Shown here: one piece after another, positions 46,998-58,887 of the stretch | Layout of the letters: the number at the start of each line of letters is the position of its first letter | Position numbering within the stretch: position 1 is the first letter of the stretch | NCBI GenBank assembly: GCA_028023455.1 | Contig: JAQFVV010000021.1 | Location: 7,842,853 to 7,906,852, forward strand | Source of the DNA: Epiperipatus broadwayi | Lineage: Eukaryota > Onychophora > Udeonychophora > Euonychophora > Peripatidae | DNA: 64,000 nucleotides | Direction: 5' to 3' | Position numbers and translations under genes: made by a program | The notes under the pieces: model-generated | Told to the model about the DNA's origin: nothing | The model's input: the letters and a program-made list of their open reading frames with translations, nothing else | Databases searched by the model: none

Positions 46998-47110
46998 TTT
47001 GTTCAGTTAAGAACAGTGGTAGAGGGTAGTCTGTAGGTCCCAATATTCATGGACTCATGTTTAACCGGCCACATCCGGTGCTCCAATTTCATGTAAATAT
47101 TTATATGAAT
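46998..47110 (+). mobile_element. tRNA-like SINE, plus strand
   Basis: GTTCAGTTAAGAACAGTGGTAGAGGG is A-box-like and agrees with the head of the 33818 copy; the rest (GGTCCC, TCATGTTTAACCGGCC, CCAATTTCATG) is loosely related. Degenerate. Confidence 0.4.
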
Positions 47111-47756
47111 TCCCAATCAATAAAACATTAATTTTTTACATTCAAATGATCCACCCACCCACACACACACTCATATTTTATAGGGCATGCTAGAATGATT
47201 TCTTTTCATATGGAACAATATTTTGTTTTTATAACTGCTATTTTTTAGTAAAACAATAAAATTTAACAGCTTTTGTTAGAATTATGTCTTATGTTTAAAA
47301 TAAAATAAAATATCATTGAAATTGACAATATATTAATCTCCTGGTTATGAAATATGAAATGTCACTCTAAACGTATCTAGAGATTGTTAAAAGTAGATCC
47401 ATAAAACTATTAACAAACACCTTTAATATTGCAAAGTGAATAAAATAAAAGAAATTGATTGTATTATTATCATTTTTGATCCATTATCAATCCAATTTGA
47501 TCTATGCTTCTTTTTTTCTACATCACACTAGCCAAGTTTTTTATTTAACTTATCCATCTCACATGTGGCTGCTTTCTAGATCTCTTATAACTTTTTGAAA
47601 TCCAATTTAAAAATGTAACTATTCATTTATTATCATCTCTTCTAGAAATATGTTTAATCTGTCATTTCTGTCTCATAATTCTTTAAATGATGTCAATGCT
47701 AGTTTTATTTTCAATATTTTCTTGCTTCTTCTAAAATCTATAGATTTTGTTGAATA
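47111..47756. other. AT-rich spacer with a short CA run
   Basis: CCACCCACCCACACACACACAC near 47151-47172 is a small microsatellite. Nothing else was recognised. Confidence 0.4.
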
Positions 47757-48269
47757 ATCTAAAACAGTGGTCGGCAACCTTTTAGATATTGCAGACCATT
47801 AACATAATTTTTAAAAGTACAAATTAACACAGCATAATATGATGTACATATTTATTTATATATTAATAAATTTAATTTTAACACAAGTGTGTGCCATGCC
47901 TAGTTAATTGTACAGAATTTGGTATTCTTATTTTGTTACATTTTCTATGCTGCTAATCAAGTAGGGGTTAATTAAATGCCTTTGAGATAGATGTTTTGCA
48001 AGTCACAGTACTATTATGTAACAAATCAATTAGCAATATAGCGTTATATAAAAATAAATGCTTAATTTATTTAATGTAAACTAAATCAATTAGCAATATA
48101 ATGTTCTTGTTCTATTTTACATATAATAATACCAGCTTAAATAAAAATTAGGTTTTATTTAAAAATTTATTAAATGAGCTTAATGAATTTAAATAGTATC
48201 TTAATTTCTTTGTGGACAATTAAAATTACATCATGGACCACCAGTGGTCTGCTGACCGCTGATCTAAAC
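47757..48269. mobile_element. hAT-type non-autonomous element (MITE), 497 bp
   Basis: Unit 47765-48261 begins CAGTGGTCGGCAACCTTTTA and ends CCAGTGGTCTGCTGACCGCTG; CAGTGGTCGGCAACC and its inverted partner are hAT-style termini. Flanks ATCTAAAA and ATCTAAAC are an 8-bp duplication with 7 of 8 matches. The interior has no transposase frame; CTAAATCAATTAGCAATATA occurs twice (48022-48041 and 48081-48100). Confidence 0.85.
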
Positions 48270-49052
48270 TCTTGTATATCTCTTTTGTTAAGTGATTAAG
48301 TTTTAGATCCATAAGTAGTAAGTAACTGATAAATCACATATATTAAAAAGCTTCCTTTTTTAAAAAAATGAAAAGGAGACAGAAAATAATACATGCTTTA
48401 GATTAGACATACTTTAATTCAAATTAAACATTATCTCTAAATATGACTAAGGAATGTTTTCTTAACTGACACACAAACACACACACACATATATATAATT
48501 AAAATGAGAATATTCATAGAATGAGGGTAACACACTGTATTCATATTTTTATAATCAGGACATAGATCACCTTTAATTAACCTGTAAACTTTACTCTTGA
48601 GTTATTAATACATGAAAACCCAATTTCCAACCATTACAAGATGATTGCTAAGTTAATAAAAGACCTTTACTGTTTTTTTAAAAAACAGACTTTTTCTGAA
48701 TATTATTTTACAGATTATATATTTATTAATTAAATTTTCTTTTTACATAAAGATTGATACTTATAACAAAAAGATTAAAAAAATTAATTAAGCGCATCTT
48801 TTAAACTTTATAAAATCTGTAGGCATAAAGCAAGTTTACAAATAGTCCATAGGGTGAAAGAAGTTCATTTTTCTTTAGTATTGGAAAAATATTTTTTAAT
48901 GTAATGCTTTAACTTTTAAACTTTAACATTATGTTAAAATAAATTATCAATTTAATAAACAAATAAAAATATAAACCTTTGATGCGGCACATTATGCTAA
49001 ACCTGTCTATATGTTTATATTTTATTACTAAAATTATGAAGTGAAAATTATA
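48270..49052. other. AT-rich spacer with short CA/TA array
   Basis: ACACACAAACACACACACACATATATAT near 48470-48496. No gene or repeat family recognised. Confidence 0.4.
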
Positions 49053-49570
49053 ATGTCTATATATAATATATAGGGTATATGAGCTCAGACTTTCAGATGA
49101 CCCATCACTCTCCACTCTATCTAATAACACTGATACACTAAAGCACAAATATGCTGAAAAGATAAATAATCACCAATATACGTATTTCATGCTAAACCAG
49201 CAACCATCAGTTGGTCCAGATTATCATCTCCCACACATATATACTATAAGTGCTCAGATATATATTAAGATAGACAATCTTCATACTTTAATGGACAGGC
49301 TCCAATCTACTATACACTCCAACTCTTCAACCGTCCATCCAATTGAAAATCTGATGATGGAATGCTCGAAGGCCACCCTGAGGCTGAGATTCTTGTCACC
49401 CCCATGTTGATCTAAGGTCAATCTGAACCCTACATGCACAGGACATAATCCATTTAATACATATGCAAGGATGGGCAGACATCTCTACAATGTAATAACT
49501 GAAACACAGGCTTATTATATACCTGTGTCTATATATGTAATATATAGGGTATATGAGCACAGACTTTGTG
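49053..49570 (-). mobile_element. Family B head-to-tail tandem repeat, period 472 bp
   Basis: AATATATAGGGTATATGAGC occurs at about 49068 and again at about 49540, 472 bp apart in the same orientation. On the minus strand the order is: the last ~70 nt of one unit, ending at GCCTGTGTTTCAGTTAT, then a complete following unit. This gives the monomer length, and it is the only copy here in direct rather than inverted arrangement. The left unit carries a hammerhead-like motif at 49172-49215. The 73-codon frame at 49189 is incidental. Confidence 0.85.
49172..49215 (-). ncRNA. Hammerhead-ribozyme-like motif (family B)
   Basis: Minus strand: stem I ACCAA/TTGGT fully paired, core CTGATGG (A9 replaced by G), stem II TGCT/AGCA, GAAA, ATACGTAT as stem III region and A at the cleavage site. 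One core substitution. Confidence 0.6.
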
Positions 49571-52109
49571 TATAATTTCTACTCTCCCTTGTACCACAGC
49601 ATAAATTTATATTTGAGACTGAAACCAAAATTTTATGTTATTATTGTTTTATGTTGTCAAACTGGCAATAACTTCAGCTAACTATATAAATAGTATTCAT
49701 TGTGAATAATTGATCATGTAATTGATTCTTCAAGCCCTCAAAGACACATTCATTTTAATGCTGATCACGCCCTCTTCTTTAGCTTACCATCAATATGTCC
49801 ACTATCATACATTTTTTAAATAAATTAAAATGATTCTGAAGAAGTCTGTTTAAACAATCAAATCTGTCAGACAATTAAATAAACTAAAGCATGGTAAATT
49901 TGCAATGAATAAGTTAAGTAAAATGTATACTTTGAGTTCAGATCTCATCTGATCCAATATTTATTTGGAAATTTGTCTTGCAGTTCAAGAAATCCTACCA
50001 GCTTCATGTTTATTAAAAGTAAAATTATGTGTTAGGGTCCATGTATTCTCAAGATAGTGCAATTTTAAATTTGAAGCCTATAAAATTTTTAATGAATCTT
50101 AGATATGCTAATTGTTTCAATTTTTTTATATTTTCTAAGCTTGTCAGGGTTTATTTCAAGATTGTTAGACTTTTTCATTATTGAATCCAAAAACATTTAT
50201 TTTTCATTTATTATGCTAGTTGTTACATACGTCTCTGAGACTGAATAATATTAAAACCATGTCTTACAGACGCAATCAGTACAGTGATCTTCACTTGTTA
50301 CCTGATCAGTATGCTTATTTTTGGATTATCAATCTCTAGCTAAGAATAACTAGATACCTATTTACTATTCAATATTCTATGCCTAGCTAGATCAAACACA
50401 AGGTGGGTTTTTGAAAGCACTCACATATATATCCTCTTTTGAACTCAAGTTATTAACACAAATATGCTTATTTTATAACTAATCATTATACCATGAAGTT
50501 CAGGTGTACTACATGCATGTAAATGATTATGCATGTATGCTTACATAAACCATAAAATGGTTACAAAAAGTTTAAAATGCATGATATATCTCACTGTAGA
50601 TGCTATCCTATTCAATATTCCCAGTCTAGTTTTCTAGTTTATGGTTTTCATCAATGAGGTGCTTCTGGGTGGGAACAGTGCAATTAAATAATTTGGATCT
50701 AATGCACCTTATTGCTACCAACTCCTTTTTCCATCATTGTTTCATTATCAAGCTACTAATCTAAATTAGAAAACTTGTTTTCAATATATGCTAACTTGCA
50801 TGCATAGTCATATACATCTGAAACCAGTTCATTATATATATATATATATATATTATTGTGTCTTTAGATTTTTAATAATCATGCATACCCTCTATCTTTT
50901 GCCAGAACTGGCACAAAAACAATATGACATCACATGATCTATACTATCCAATAGCATTTTTTCCATTTTTCATCACAGTTATGCCATCTAGTGTAACATT
51001 TAGTAATCTATAATCTATAAGTATGACATAGTAGTGCTTAATAAATTCCTACTCTCATATCAATGAGTAATAGAAAGTGTCACTGATATAAAAGGTTTCT
51101 ACATTGATTACAACTGAAAAAAATTAAAAAGAAAAACAAAAAATTTCACTCGAGTTAAATGAAGTAAATCATTTGTTCTCTACTCACACGTTGGTGTCCC
51201 ATTATCACTCACATTCTTAGATAAGTGATTATATGATAAATTACTTAATAAATAATCATCTGTGAAAGAAACTTGATGGTGCTTGAAATAAGGACCATTT
51301 TATCTAATTTATTTAGAAAGAACAAAAACAGAGTTTCGTTTTAAGCCATAACAAATTATTTTTTGAACATTATCATCTCGGATATATTTATGTTTAATGG
51401 TGATGAGAGGGTGTTCCAAAAGTTACTTCTCCATAATATTATTTTATTATCACAACTACATTTCATTTCTTATTTTAATTTAGAATAATGGTATATTGGC
51501 AGATTTAAGAATTAAAGTTTATATTAAAACTTAGTACCATATAATCACTCAAATGTTTAACCATTCATTTGTTGTTTTATTTTATTTTTTGCTTATTCTA
51601 TTAATATAATTATATTTCATATAAAATTATAGTAAAATACCAAGACCAGTTCACTTTATTCTATACTAAAGATGTCTACTGGAACTCTGAGAAATCAATG
51701 GACACTAGATAGCATAGGACCATAAATGTATATCCACACCTGACTTTTGCCTCAGTTAATGAGAACTTAGAATTCAAAACTAATATTAAAGCAATTATGA
51801 ATCTAACATTTAACTTTTTTATTCCTTTATACTATTGAAGTTAATAGGCTGAAATTCAAAACATCTTAAAGCTTTTAAATTAAAGACAAATCACCTGAAT
51901 TGTTATATAGATCTAGCAAAATGCCAGTTTTTATATATTTTAAAGCCATCATTTCATGTCAACTGTAGACTTCTATCTTTTGGGTAGAAAGACTCTACCA
52001 TCTATAACATCATTTAATGCTATTGAAATGAAATAAATTAATAATTAAATTAAATCTATTACCTTAGATATAGTGTAACAAAGTTTAACCTATTTATATA
52101 GAAAGTAGG
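49571..52109. other. Long spacer, no gene recognised
   Basis: At 49827-49870 GATTCTGAAGAAGTCTGTTT then ACAATCAAATCTGTC is a relative of the CTGAAGA...GAAA motif at 39370, decayed. A weak CTCF-core-like match lies at 50981-50994. TA microsatellite at about 50834-50852. No coding region supported. Confidence 0.4.
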
Positions 52110-52240
52110 TTGAAGTAAAGAAGGGTTCCCCTCTTTTATTCCAAAACCTAAGCTTGTGGTTAAGACCTGTAGAGGTCCCTACTATCACATTTTTATGTGC
52201 ACATTCTTGAGGTTACAGCCTTAGTAAACATTACTTAACT
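52110..52240 (+). repeat. Interspersed repeat 'GCTTGTGGTTAAGACCTG', copy 3
   Basis: GTTGAAGTAAAGAAGGGTTC, TAAGCTTGTGGTTAAGACC, TGTAGAGGTCCCTACTATC and GAGGTTACAGCCTTAGTAAA; the best preserved of the three copies. Confidence 0.75.
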
Positions 52241-52704
52241 ATGATATAAAAAAAACCTTCATGCTACTTTAGTATTTTTCACTTCTAATAAAGGTGCACT
52301 AACCTATTTTTGAAAGCCATAAGTGATATAAATTTTCAATATTTAGCTTGCAAATTAGTTTTGTTTGTAATGTTTACATTTCAAAGCTTTAATGAATATA
52401 ATTGTCCAAAGAAATGAAAAACAATATTGGAAAAGATAAGCAAATGTGTCAGTAGCATTAAGTGAATAGAAATTAAAAAGTTACAGGTTTACTAGATGTT
52501 GCTATCTTTTAATAAAGAAAATATAGACATTTGTGTACATAGTTATTTTAACCTGATCGTAAAGCAGAATATTTACCATAAAAATCATTAAATCTTTTGG
52601 TGCATTTCTAAATACTAAATTAAATCTATCAAGTAACGGCAAGCTATCACATATGTTGACAAGTAATATTCGAATCTGTTTTCTACTAAGTCAGTCTACC
52701 ATGA
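52241..52704. other. AT-rich spacer, nothing recognised
   Basis: No coding frame or repeat recognised. Confidence 0.35.
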
Positions 52705-52726
52705 AGAAAAGAACTTAACCTAGTCA

Positions 52727-52800
52727 AGCGTTGGTGGCCTAGTAGTTAGGATAGCTGCCTTCCAAGCAGCTGGACTGGGTTCGCATATGAAAAAAAAAAC
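52727..52800 (+). pseudogene. tRNA-Gly(UCC) retropseudogene / SINE head with A tail
   Basis: From 52731 the sequence follows tRNA-Gly(UCC) closely: GCGTTGGTGGCCTAGTAGTT, AGGATAGCTGCCTTCCAAGC (anticodon TCC) and AGCTGGACTGGGTTCG. It then breaks off after the T-loop start into CATATG and an A run, so the 3' acceptor strand is missing and it cannot be a functional tRNA. Flanks AAAAGAACTTAACCT and AAAAAACTTAATCT may be an imperfect target duplication. It identifies tRNA-Gly as the parent of the SINE family at 20874, 22405 and 62398. Confidence 0.85.
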
Positions 52801-55246
52801 TTAATCTACATACACATACATGTTCATCAAGTCTATTAAATAATCAAATGTGTTTCCTTGTTTGGGAGTTAATGAAATCTTGGGCTCTGGGAGAAATAGA
52901 ACCAAAGCTGTGATTCACATGTTTTTAGATCTAAAATTTAGCCCTCTACCATTTCACTGAGCAACTAAATAAAGATCAATAAAATCAGTGATTCTAGTTT
53001 ATGGACAAGTTTAAGAAATTGTATTATATATTCATCTTGAACTTAAAACATTATATTGGTAAAAAAAAAGAAGTTTCTGAACTTATTTGGGAAATGTTTA
53101 AAGAAAGGGATTAGTGATATAATAATTAATGCAGTCAATAGTTATATTCATGACTTAATATTGAACTCTATGCTGAATGAAAGTTGATGTTTTCAGGGCA
53201 CTTATAGTTTACAATTTTTATTTTGTGTGTAACTGACAAATAACCAACTTATCAAACCATCCATTTAATTCTCAATGATTGGGTATATACATATTCTTAA
53301 CTAGGAAAGAAAATCCAAAAAAGTTTTTATTATCTAATAATTGAAAACATTGTTGAATAATGCTTTCTTCTTTACTATTCTACAATGAGATAAATTTCAG
53401 ATATTTTATGGTAAACTACCAGAAGGTTGTTTTATTAATTGTCATAATCTAGTCTTAAACTTACCTTCAATAAAGAAATAACTACCAGAGCTGAACAGCA
53501 GTATGCACACTGTTCTCAATACTGTAAAGAAACAAGGCATGTTCACAGACAAACTGGAAGCTGTTAGATATTAAACTTGGCATGAGGCAAACTACCACGG
53601 TACATCTGGACATGCCATTGTACCTATATATGACATATAAACATAACATTTAGCAAATTCAATTTTTCAAAATGAAGTAGAAGATGTGATTATTGTAATT
53701 CATTAATCTGGAATTACTCTTGCAGGGTATTATCAGATATGCATAATTTTGGAGTAGAAAGTTGCTAAATTCAACTAGTATCAGATCTTTCTTAAAACTG
53801 TACAATGGCGATAACAGTATTAATTTATTGGAATGAGTTGCAGCAATCCTCTAACCTGTGGGTTGATACTGGCAACGTCTACACATGAGCAGCAATCTCT
53901 TATAACTGTAATAATTATTACTATACATAGATGTAATAAATATTTTGACTTACTTTAATTGCGTGCCAATTATTTATTAGCCCCAATCAGTATTTTTTTG
54001 GCAGTAAAACATATCTGCACGACATTAATCTTATAACTTACTGTACAATTTACGACAAAATGGAGTCATAAATCGGAGATCATTCAGTCACTTCTGGTTC
54101 TAAATATTATATAACTTCCGAAACAACTAATTACTGTATTTGATTATTTTTTTAAGATTAAAATTTGCCAGTTGTTTTTATAGATAACAAATTGTCACTA
54201 TATATCATAGTCCACTATAAGAGAAGTAATGAATGTCAGATTTTATTTGCGTGTGTTTATATATTTATAAAAATATTTTAGTATGATAAAGTTAATTACA
54301 TTTATATTATTATTATATAAATATATTACTATAAAATGTAAATCACGTGATGAAATTGACATTTATCATTGCTTTTTAAATTTTGATTTTTATTATGATT
54401 ATTTTTGAATGTTTAAAAAAAGACATAAGAATTCTTTTTTCTTTCTTTAAAAATAAAATTGACTTTTGAAAAGTGTACAATGGAAGCGATTTAAATTGTT
54501 GAATTTCAAGCAGTCTAAAATCATTGATGAAAGCTCTTACATCCATTGAATTTAAAAACACAACTACGTTATCGGATTGAATGCAACCAAGCTTTTCTTA
54601 AATGTCAAGAAGCTGTAAATAATTGAATTTTAAAAGAAACACAAATCTTTAAATTTAAAGTAAAATAAATCATAGAATTTTAAAAGTACTTCCATGTAAT
54701 GAATAAAACAAAGTTAAATGTTTGATTCAAATTCAAAACAGTGAAATAAATAAATAATAGAATGATTATGCAAACTTGGTAGTAGTTTTTTTTTCTAAAA
54801 AAAAAAAAAATGTTGATAATAAAAAAAGAAAAAAATTATAAACACTTTAGTTCATGTAAAAAAGACACATTTTATCTACAATGGACTGAATTTTATAAAG
54901 AAATATATCAAAACTGAAAGTTCCTTACTAGTAGCAAATATTCGCCAAACGAATCTGGTTTTTCTAACTCGAAAAGACAGAATGACAAAATAATAACAAT
55001 ACACTCGGGATGAACTTTGCAATAACTATGCAGACAACTACTACGTCAACGACAAATATACCCCCTTATATAACACAGTTTAATTAGCCTTTTTACTTGC
55101 TATTTGTATTTCTTCTGCAGGCTTTTTTTATTATAATGTAGTTCAACATTCTGCCTGCAACCGAAACGTCTTTGCAAAATAGTTGTAAAAAACTATATCA
55201 AGGGAGTACTTCTTAAAGTTTATTTAAAATGGTGTTGAATATCATT
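52801..55246. other. Long AT-rich spacer with a possible SINE remnant
   Basis: 52865-52970 may be a decayed minus-strand tRNA-like SINE (CCCTCTACCATTTCACTGAGC). 53486-53572 has one open frame (ELNSSMHTVLNTVKKQG) that ends quickly; not called. At 55120-55180, TTCTGCAGGC is mirrored by GCCTGCAACCGAAACGTC, another GAAAC-bearing hairpin relative. Confidence 0.35.
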
Positions 55247-55373
55247 ACTAATTAAAAGACACAGAGCTTAAACTCTCTATACAGTAGCGCCACTCTGTGT
55301 AAGCCAGAGTAATCAATGAAATGAAAAAAGGTTTGTGCATAAAATCCCTATCTAGTGCCTATTCATCCAATAT

Positions 55374-55414
55374 CTCCAGACTAGTTTCTGGCTTGTGGCT
55401 TTTGTCAGTAAAGA
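55374..55414 (-). ncRNA. Hammerhead-ribozyme-like motif (family A, left arm)
   Basis: Minus strand: stem I CTTTA/TGGAG (5 pairs through G-U), CTGACAA in place of CTGATGA, stem II AGC/GCC with loop CACAA, GAAAC-TA-GTC. Stem I differs from the other copies but still pairs. Confidence 0.55.
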
Positions 55415-55461
55415 GCCTTGTATCTGAGAGCACAGCATCTACATCTTAGGATCTAAGGCAA

Positions 55462-55503
55462 TTCTCACTGATGAAAGCCATAAGCTAGAAACTAGTCTGG
55501 GAG
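55462..55503 (+). ncRNA. Hammerhead-ribozyme-like motif (family A, right arm)
   Basis: Stem I TTCTCA/TGGGAG, core CTGATGA (55468-55474), stem II AGC/GCT with loop CATAA, GAAAC, TA, GTC. All core positions are intact. AGC/GCT compensates for the GGC/GCC of other copies. Confidence 0.7.
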
Positions 55504-55683
55504 TATTGGATGAGTAGGCACTCCATAGGGATTTTATGCACAAACCTTCTTGCATGCATTGATTACCCTGGCTTGCACTGAGTGGTACTACTGTATGGAG
55601 AGTTTAGCTCTGTGTAAACAACTTGTGTAAACATAAAGAATGGTGATTGTGTCATGTTTGGTGGTTTAAACACTAATTAAAAG

Positions 55684-56454
55684 CTATTTGAAAATTGTCT
55701 CTGTAATTTCCAAAGAACAAAAATAGGCAAAACATTAAAAGTGAGTTTGCATAACTATACTCATGTAAACCACATCCACATTTTAGTCTTTTTAGTTGAC
55801 ATCATGTGAAACAACTTTTAATTTTTTTGAAGCAGCTTTTTCTTTCCCAAAAAATCTAATCAGCTTCCTTAACTTTAATCTTTTATAATATTCTATGAAT
55901 GACAGCCTTTGCCTGACCTACCCTGCAAATAACATGCATTAGTAGATACAACTAATTGTCTTTTCTTGGAAACCAGATTTTATCTTGATGAACTCCTGGT
56001 TAAAATACAGCAAATTAAGAAATGATTGCATTCTCTTCTAATAAAAACCATCAAAATACCATTTCTGTAGAATATTCTTAAAATAATCTACATTATAAAA
56101 TTAGGGCCTACCTCTACTCTCCCATAAATATTGTGCTCACTTTCATCATAAAGTACTTTTCTGGAAGTTTACTGCCATCATTAATTTGATGTGGCCAGTC
56201 TATTAGTGAATAAAATTAATTATTTGCTACTTGAGAACTTAATTGGTTACAAAAATTGGACTCTAAGGCAAAAGTTTCAAAAACCCTCTTGTCCACATAT
56301 CTAAATGCTACACATTTAATTTCATTCCTTTATTTGAAAAATTGTAATTATTTATTATACAAATAGAGTAATAAACATCTACCATTTTAAAATTCCTCCC
56401 CCTTTTAAATTTAAAATATTTGACTGGCTTTATTGCTGAAGAATTCATAAGAAG
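55684..56454. other. Spacer, nothing recognised
   Basis: No coding region or known repeat was found. Confidence 0.35.
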
Positions 56455-56690
56455 TTGAAGTCTCAGAAATATTAGTATTCGAATCGATCCTGAGACCCAT
56501 CATTCCTGAGTGTGACATGCTACCACAGTGCTAAACCACAAAGGACAAAAACTAATCAACTGACTCTAATGCTTTTGACTTCATAAAAACTTTGAGTGCC
56601 ATATGTGCTTGGAATGGAATCAATCTGAGGACCTTATACTCAGAATATCTGACACCCTACCACTGATTTAAAACATGCAAAGGAAATTGT
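56455..56690 (-). mobile_element. Two adjacent tRNA-like SINE copies, minus strand
   Basis: 56455-56545 (AAGTCTCAGAAATATTAGTA, TGACATGCTACCACAGTGCT, AAACCACA) and 56580-56690 (CTTTGAGTGCCATATGTGCT, CTGACACCCTACCACTGATT, TAAAAC) share the inverted A-box-like ending ACC(C)TACCAC. Same family as 33818; both degenerate. Confidence 0.6.
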
Positions 56691-56714
56691 TAATTACTTC
56701 TTTAATACATTAAG

Positions 56715-56976
56715 TATAAGATATGCATCACACGATCACCATATCTTATGCTAGCACATAACTGTTATTAAACAGGCAAAAACTCTCCATACAGTAGTGC
56801 CACCCTATGCAAACCAGAGTAATCAATGGATGCCAGAAACTAGTTTGGGAATATTGGATGAGTAGGCACTAGATAGGGATTTTATGCACAAGCCTTCTGG
56901 CTTCTATTGATTACTCTGGTTAGCACAGGGTGGCACTACTGTATGGAGAGTTTTTGCCTGTTTTATAAGGTATGCA
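56715..56976 (-). mobile_element. Family A element, short, with 13-bp imperfect target duplication
   Basis: TATAAGATATGCA at 56715-56727 and TATAAGGTATGCA at 56964-56976 (one mismatch) bound 236 bp. The left arm runs from the constant end to CAATGGATGCC. The right arm starts at AGAAACTAGTT, within the 3' half of the hammerhead motif and next to its cleavage site. Confidence 0.8.
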
Positions 56977-58887
56977 ATAAAAATAATCATATTGTTTATT
57001 GTGAGTAAATTGCTCCACAAATAAATTAGATAATTTGTGTATTGGGATAGTTAGACTATAATCTACTTTTCATTTTCATTTTTGTGATAGAAATACAAAT
57101 ATTTTTGTCAAAAAAAAAGTTAGAGATTCATCATTATGCTTTTTTTTTTTAAAAAAGCATTTGATCATATAAACAGTGCATCAAAAATAAACTAGAAACA
57201 TATATATAGTAATGATAACTTGGTCAATACAAGCAGAAGCAGCAAAATACACAAGTAAAATATTAAAGTAGTAATTACTTAACTAGAGCTCATTATACAT
57301 ACAAATATTCATTTGCTGTAGCTGCCATACACACCAAATGTAACACATAGGTGAGCATGTTCTCAGAGCTATGGGGGTTGTTCTATGGATGGTGTGTGTG
57401 TTAATTACATATATTTTATTAGCAAGTGTTATACAAAAGATATTATTATAGCTGTATGCTATTTCAACATAATGGATTTTTATGAAATAATGAATAAATT
57501 GATAAAGAAATATATTAATAACAAAATAAAATAATAAACGATATATAATAAAATAAGTCACTACAATCTTCTTTGGGAATTATTTTCTTGAGTGTTTTTC
57601 AAGTCCAAAACTATAATAAAAGTTCAAATGCATTATCACTTTATAATTTTACATATTAACTTCTCTCACACAAAAAAATGATCCTTTATTGCAAAATAGC
57701 TTCTCTGAAAATAGTTTGATTTAATTTATTATTACAAATTATTATACAGTTCATGTTGCAAATAATTCAAATTTAAATGTATTTTTATAGTTCCTTCATG
57801 AATAAAACATAAAGTCCTTTTTGACATATTTCAAAAATAATGTTTATGCTTTAGGTTTTTAAAAAGTTGTAAATACTCTTTTATTTGTTCTAAATATTCA
57901 CCATTAACAAATAAGATCACAGCATTAAATGTTCTGGCTTTAAAATATCTTACTGCTATCTTAAAAATCTTTCATTTCTTTCATTATATATTTTTCTTTT
58001 TTTAAGTATCATTATGTAAAGCATTAAAAGCAATTATACAAAGCATTTGTATCATTAAATAGTCAAAATAAGAGTCATAGATCACATGACCCTATTCTCT
58101 TAAGCTTGTAAGTTATAAACAATGAGGATTGCCAATTCCTCAACAAGCTTTGCGATAAATGCTTAGCCAGAGAAAGCATTCAAAATATCTCTGTCAGGAA
58201 CCCCTCCCCAAACCCCTGACCATGGTTTCATGCTTTGGCACTACTCAGAGAGGTGTCAGGGTAGGTTCAGACACTAGATCTAAAAATACCAACCCAAATC
58301 CAGCATTTAACTAAAAGTTATCTATTGAGTGGAAAATCTGAAATTTTCAGGCACCTCCATGTCTTCAAACCCAGCTATCCAACTCAAATAGCTATATGGG
58401 GCTGATAGATCTTCAGCCATACCATATATCCTTATTTATTTTTTGGAAATCCATTTGTGGAGTTCCATTTATCAATAGGCAATTTTTGCAAAACAAGTTT
58501 ATAAGAAATATAGATTGGGCCATTGCACTAGGTTGGAAACCAATGAACTATTTACTTTAACTTGACACTCCATCTTCCTTACCAGTCTTAGTACAGAAAG
58601 TAACTGCATCACTTTGAGTAAAATCAAAATATAATTAGTAGTTTACACTTTTTGTGTATTTTCTTTCTTTTATGTGATGGATAATTTTTATGACTGTTTT
58701 TTTTTCTACTTCAAAAGAGTGTACAAAAAGAGTGAGAGAGAAAAGTCTATCTCATTTTAATATTTATTCCACTTCATTTACTTGCACTATTTTTATAACA
58801 TTTTGGGATCAGTTCCATAATTAATTTAGAATATCTTATTTTTAACAAAGAGAAAATTAATTAAATGAATATCCCATTATTTTCTCA
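56977..58887. other. AT-rich spacer, no gene recognised
   Basis: 58130-58600 is less AT-rich (CCCCTCCCCAAACCCCTGAC, GAGGTGTCAGGGTAGG) but has no open frame or known repeat; possibly a decayed element interior. The rest, including the 92-codon frame on the minus strand at 57283-57561, has no coding character. Confidence 0.35.

Larger units (their letters stand above)
55247..55683 (+). mobile_element. Family A inverted element with 12-bp target duplication
   Basis: ACTAATTAAAAG at 55247-55258 recurs at 55672-55683 around 413 bp. The left end (ACACAGAGCTTAAACTCTC) is the truncated side; the right end (TGTCATGTTTGGTGGTTTAAAC) is the diverged constant terminus. The two arms are inverted copies meeting near 55440, and each carries a hammerhead-like motif. 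Confidence 0.85.

Noticed and set aside
49189-49410. 73-codon frame in a family B copy
   Set aside because: The same unit is closed or frameshifted in the other family B copies, so it is not a conserved gene.
53486-53572. Short open frame ELNSSMHTVLNTVKKQG
   Set aside because: Ends after ~28 codons with no splice signals that fit; no family recognised.
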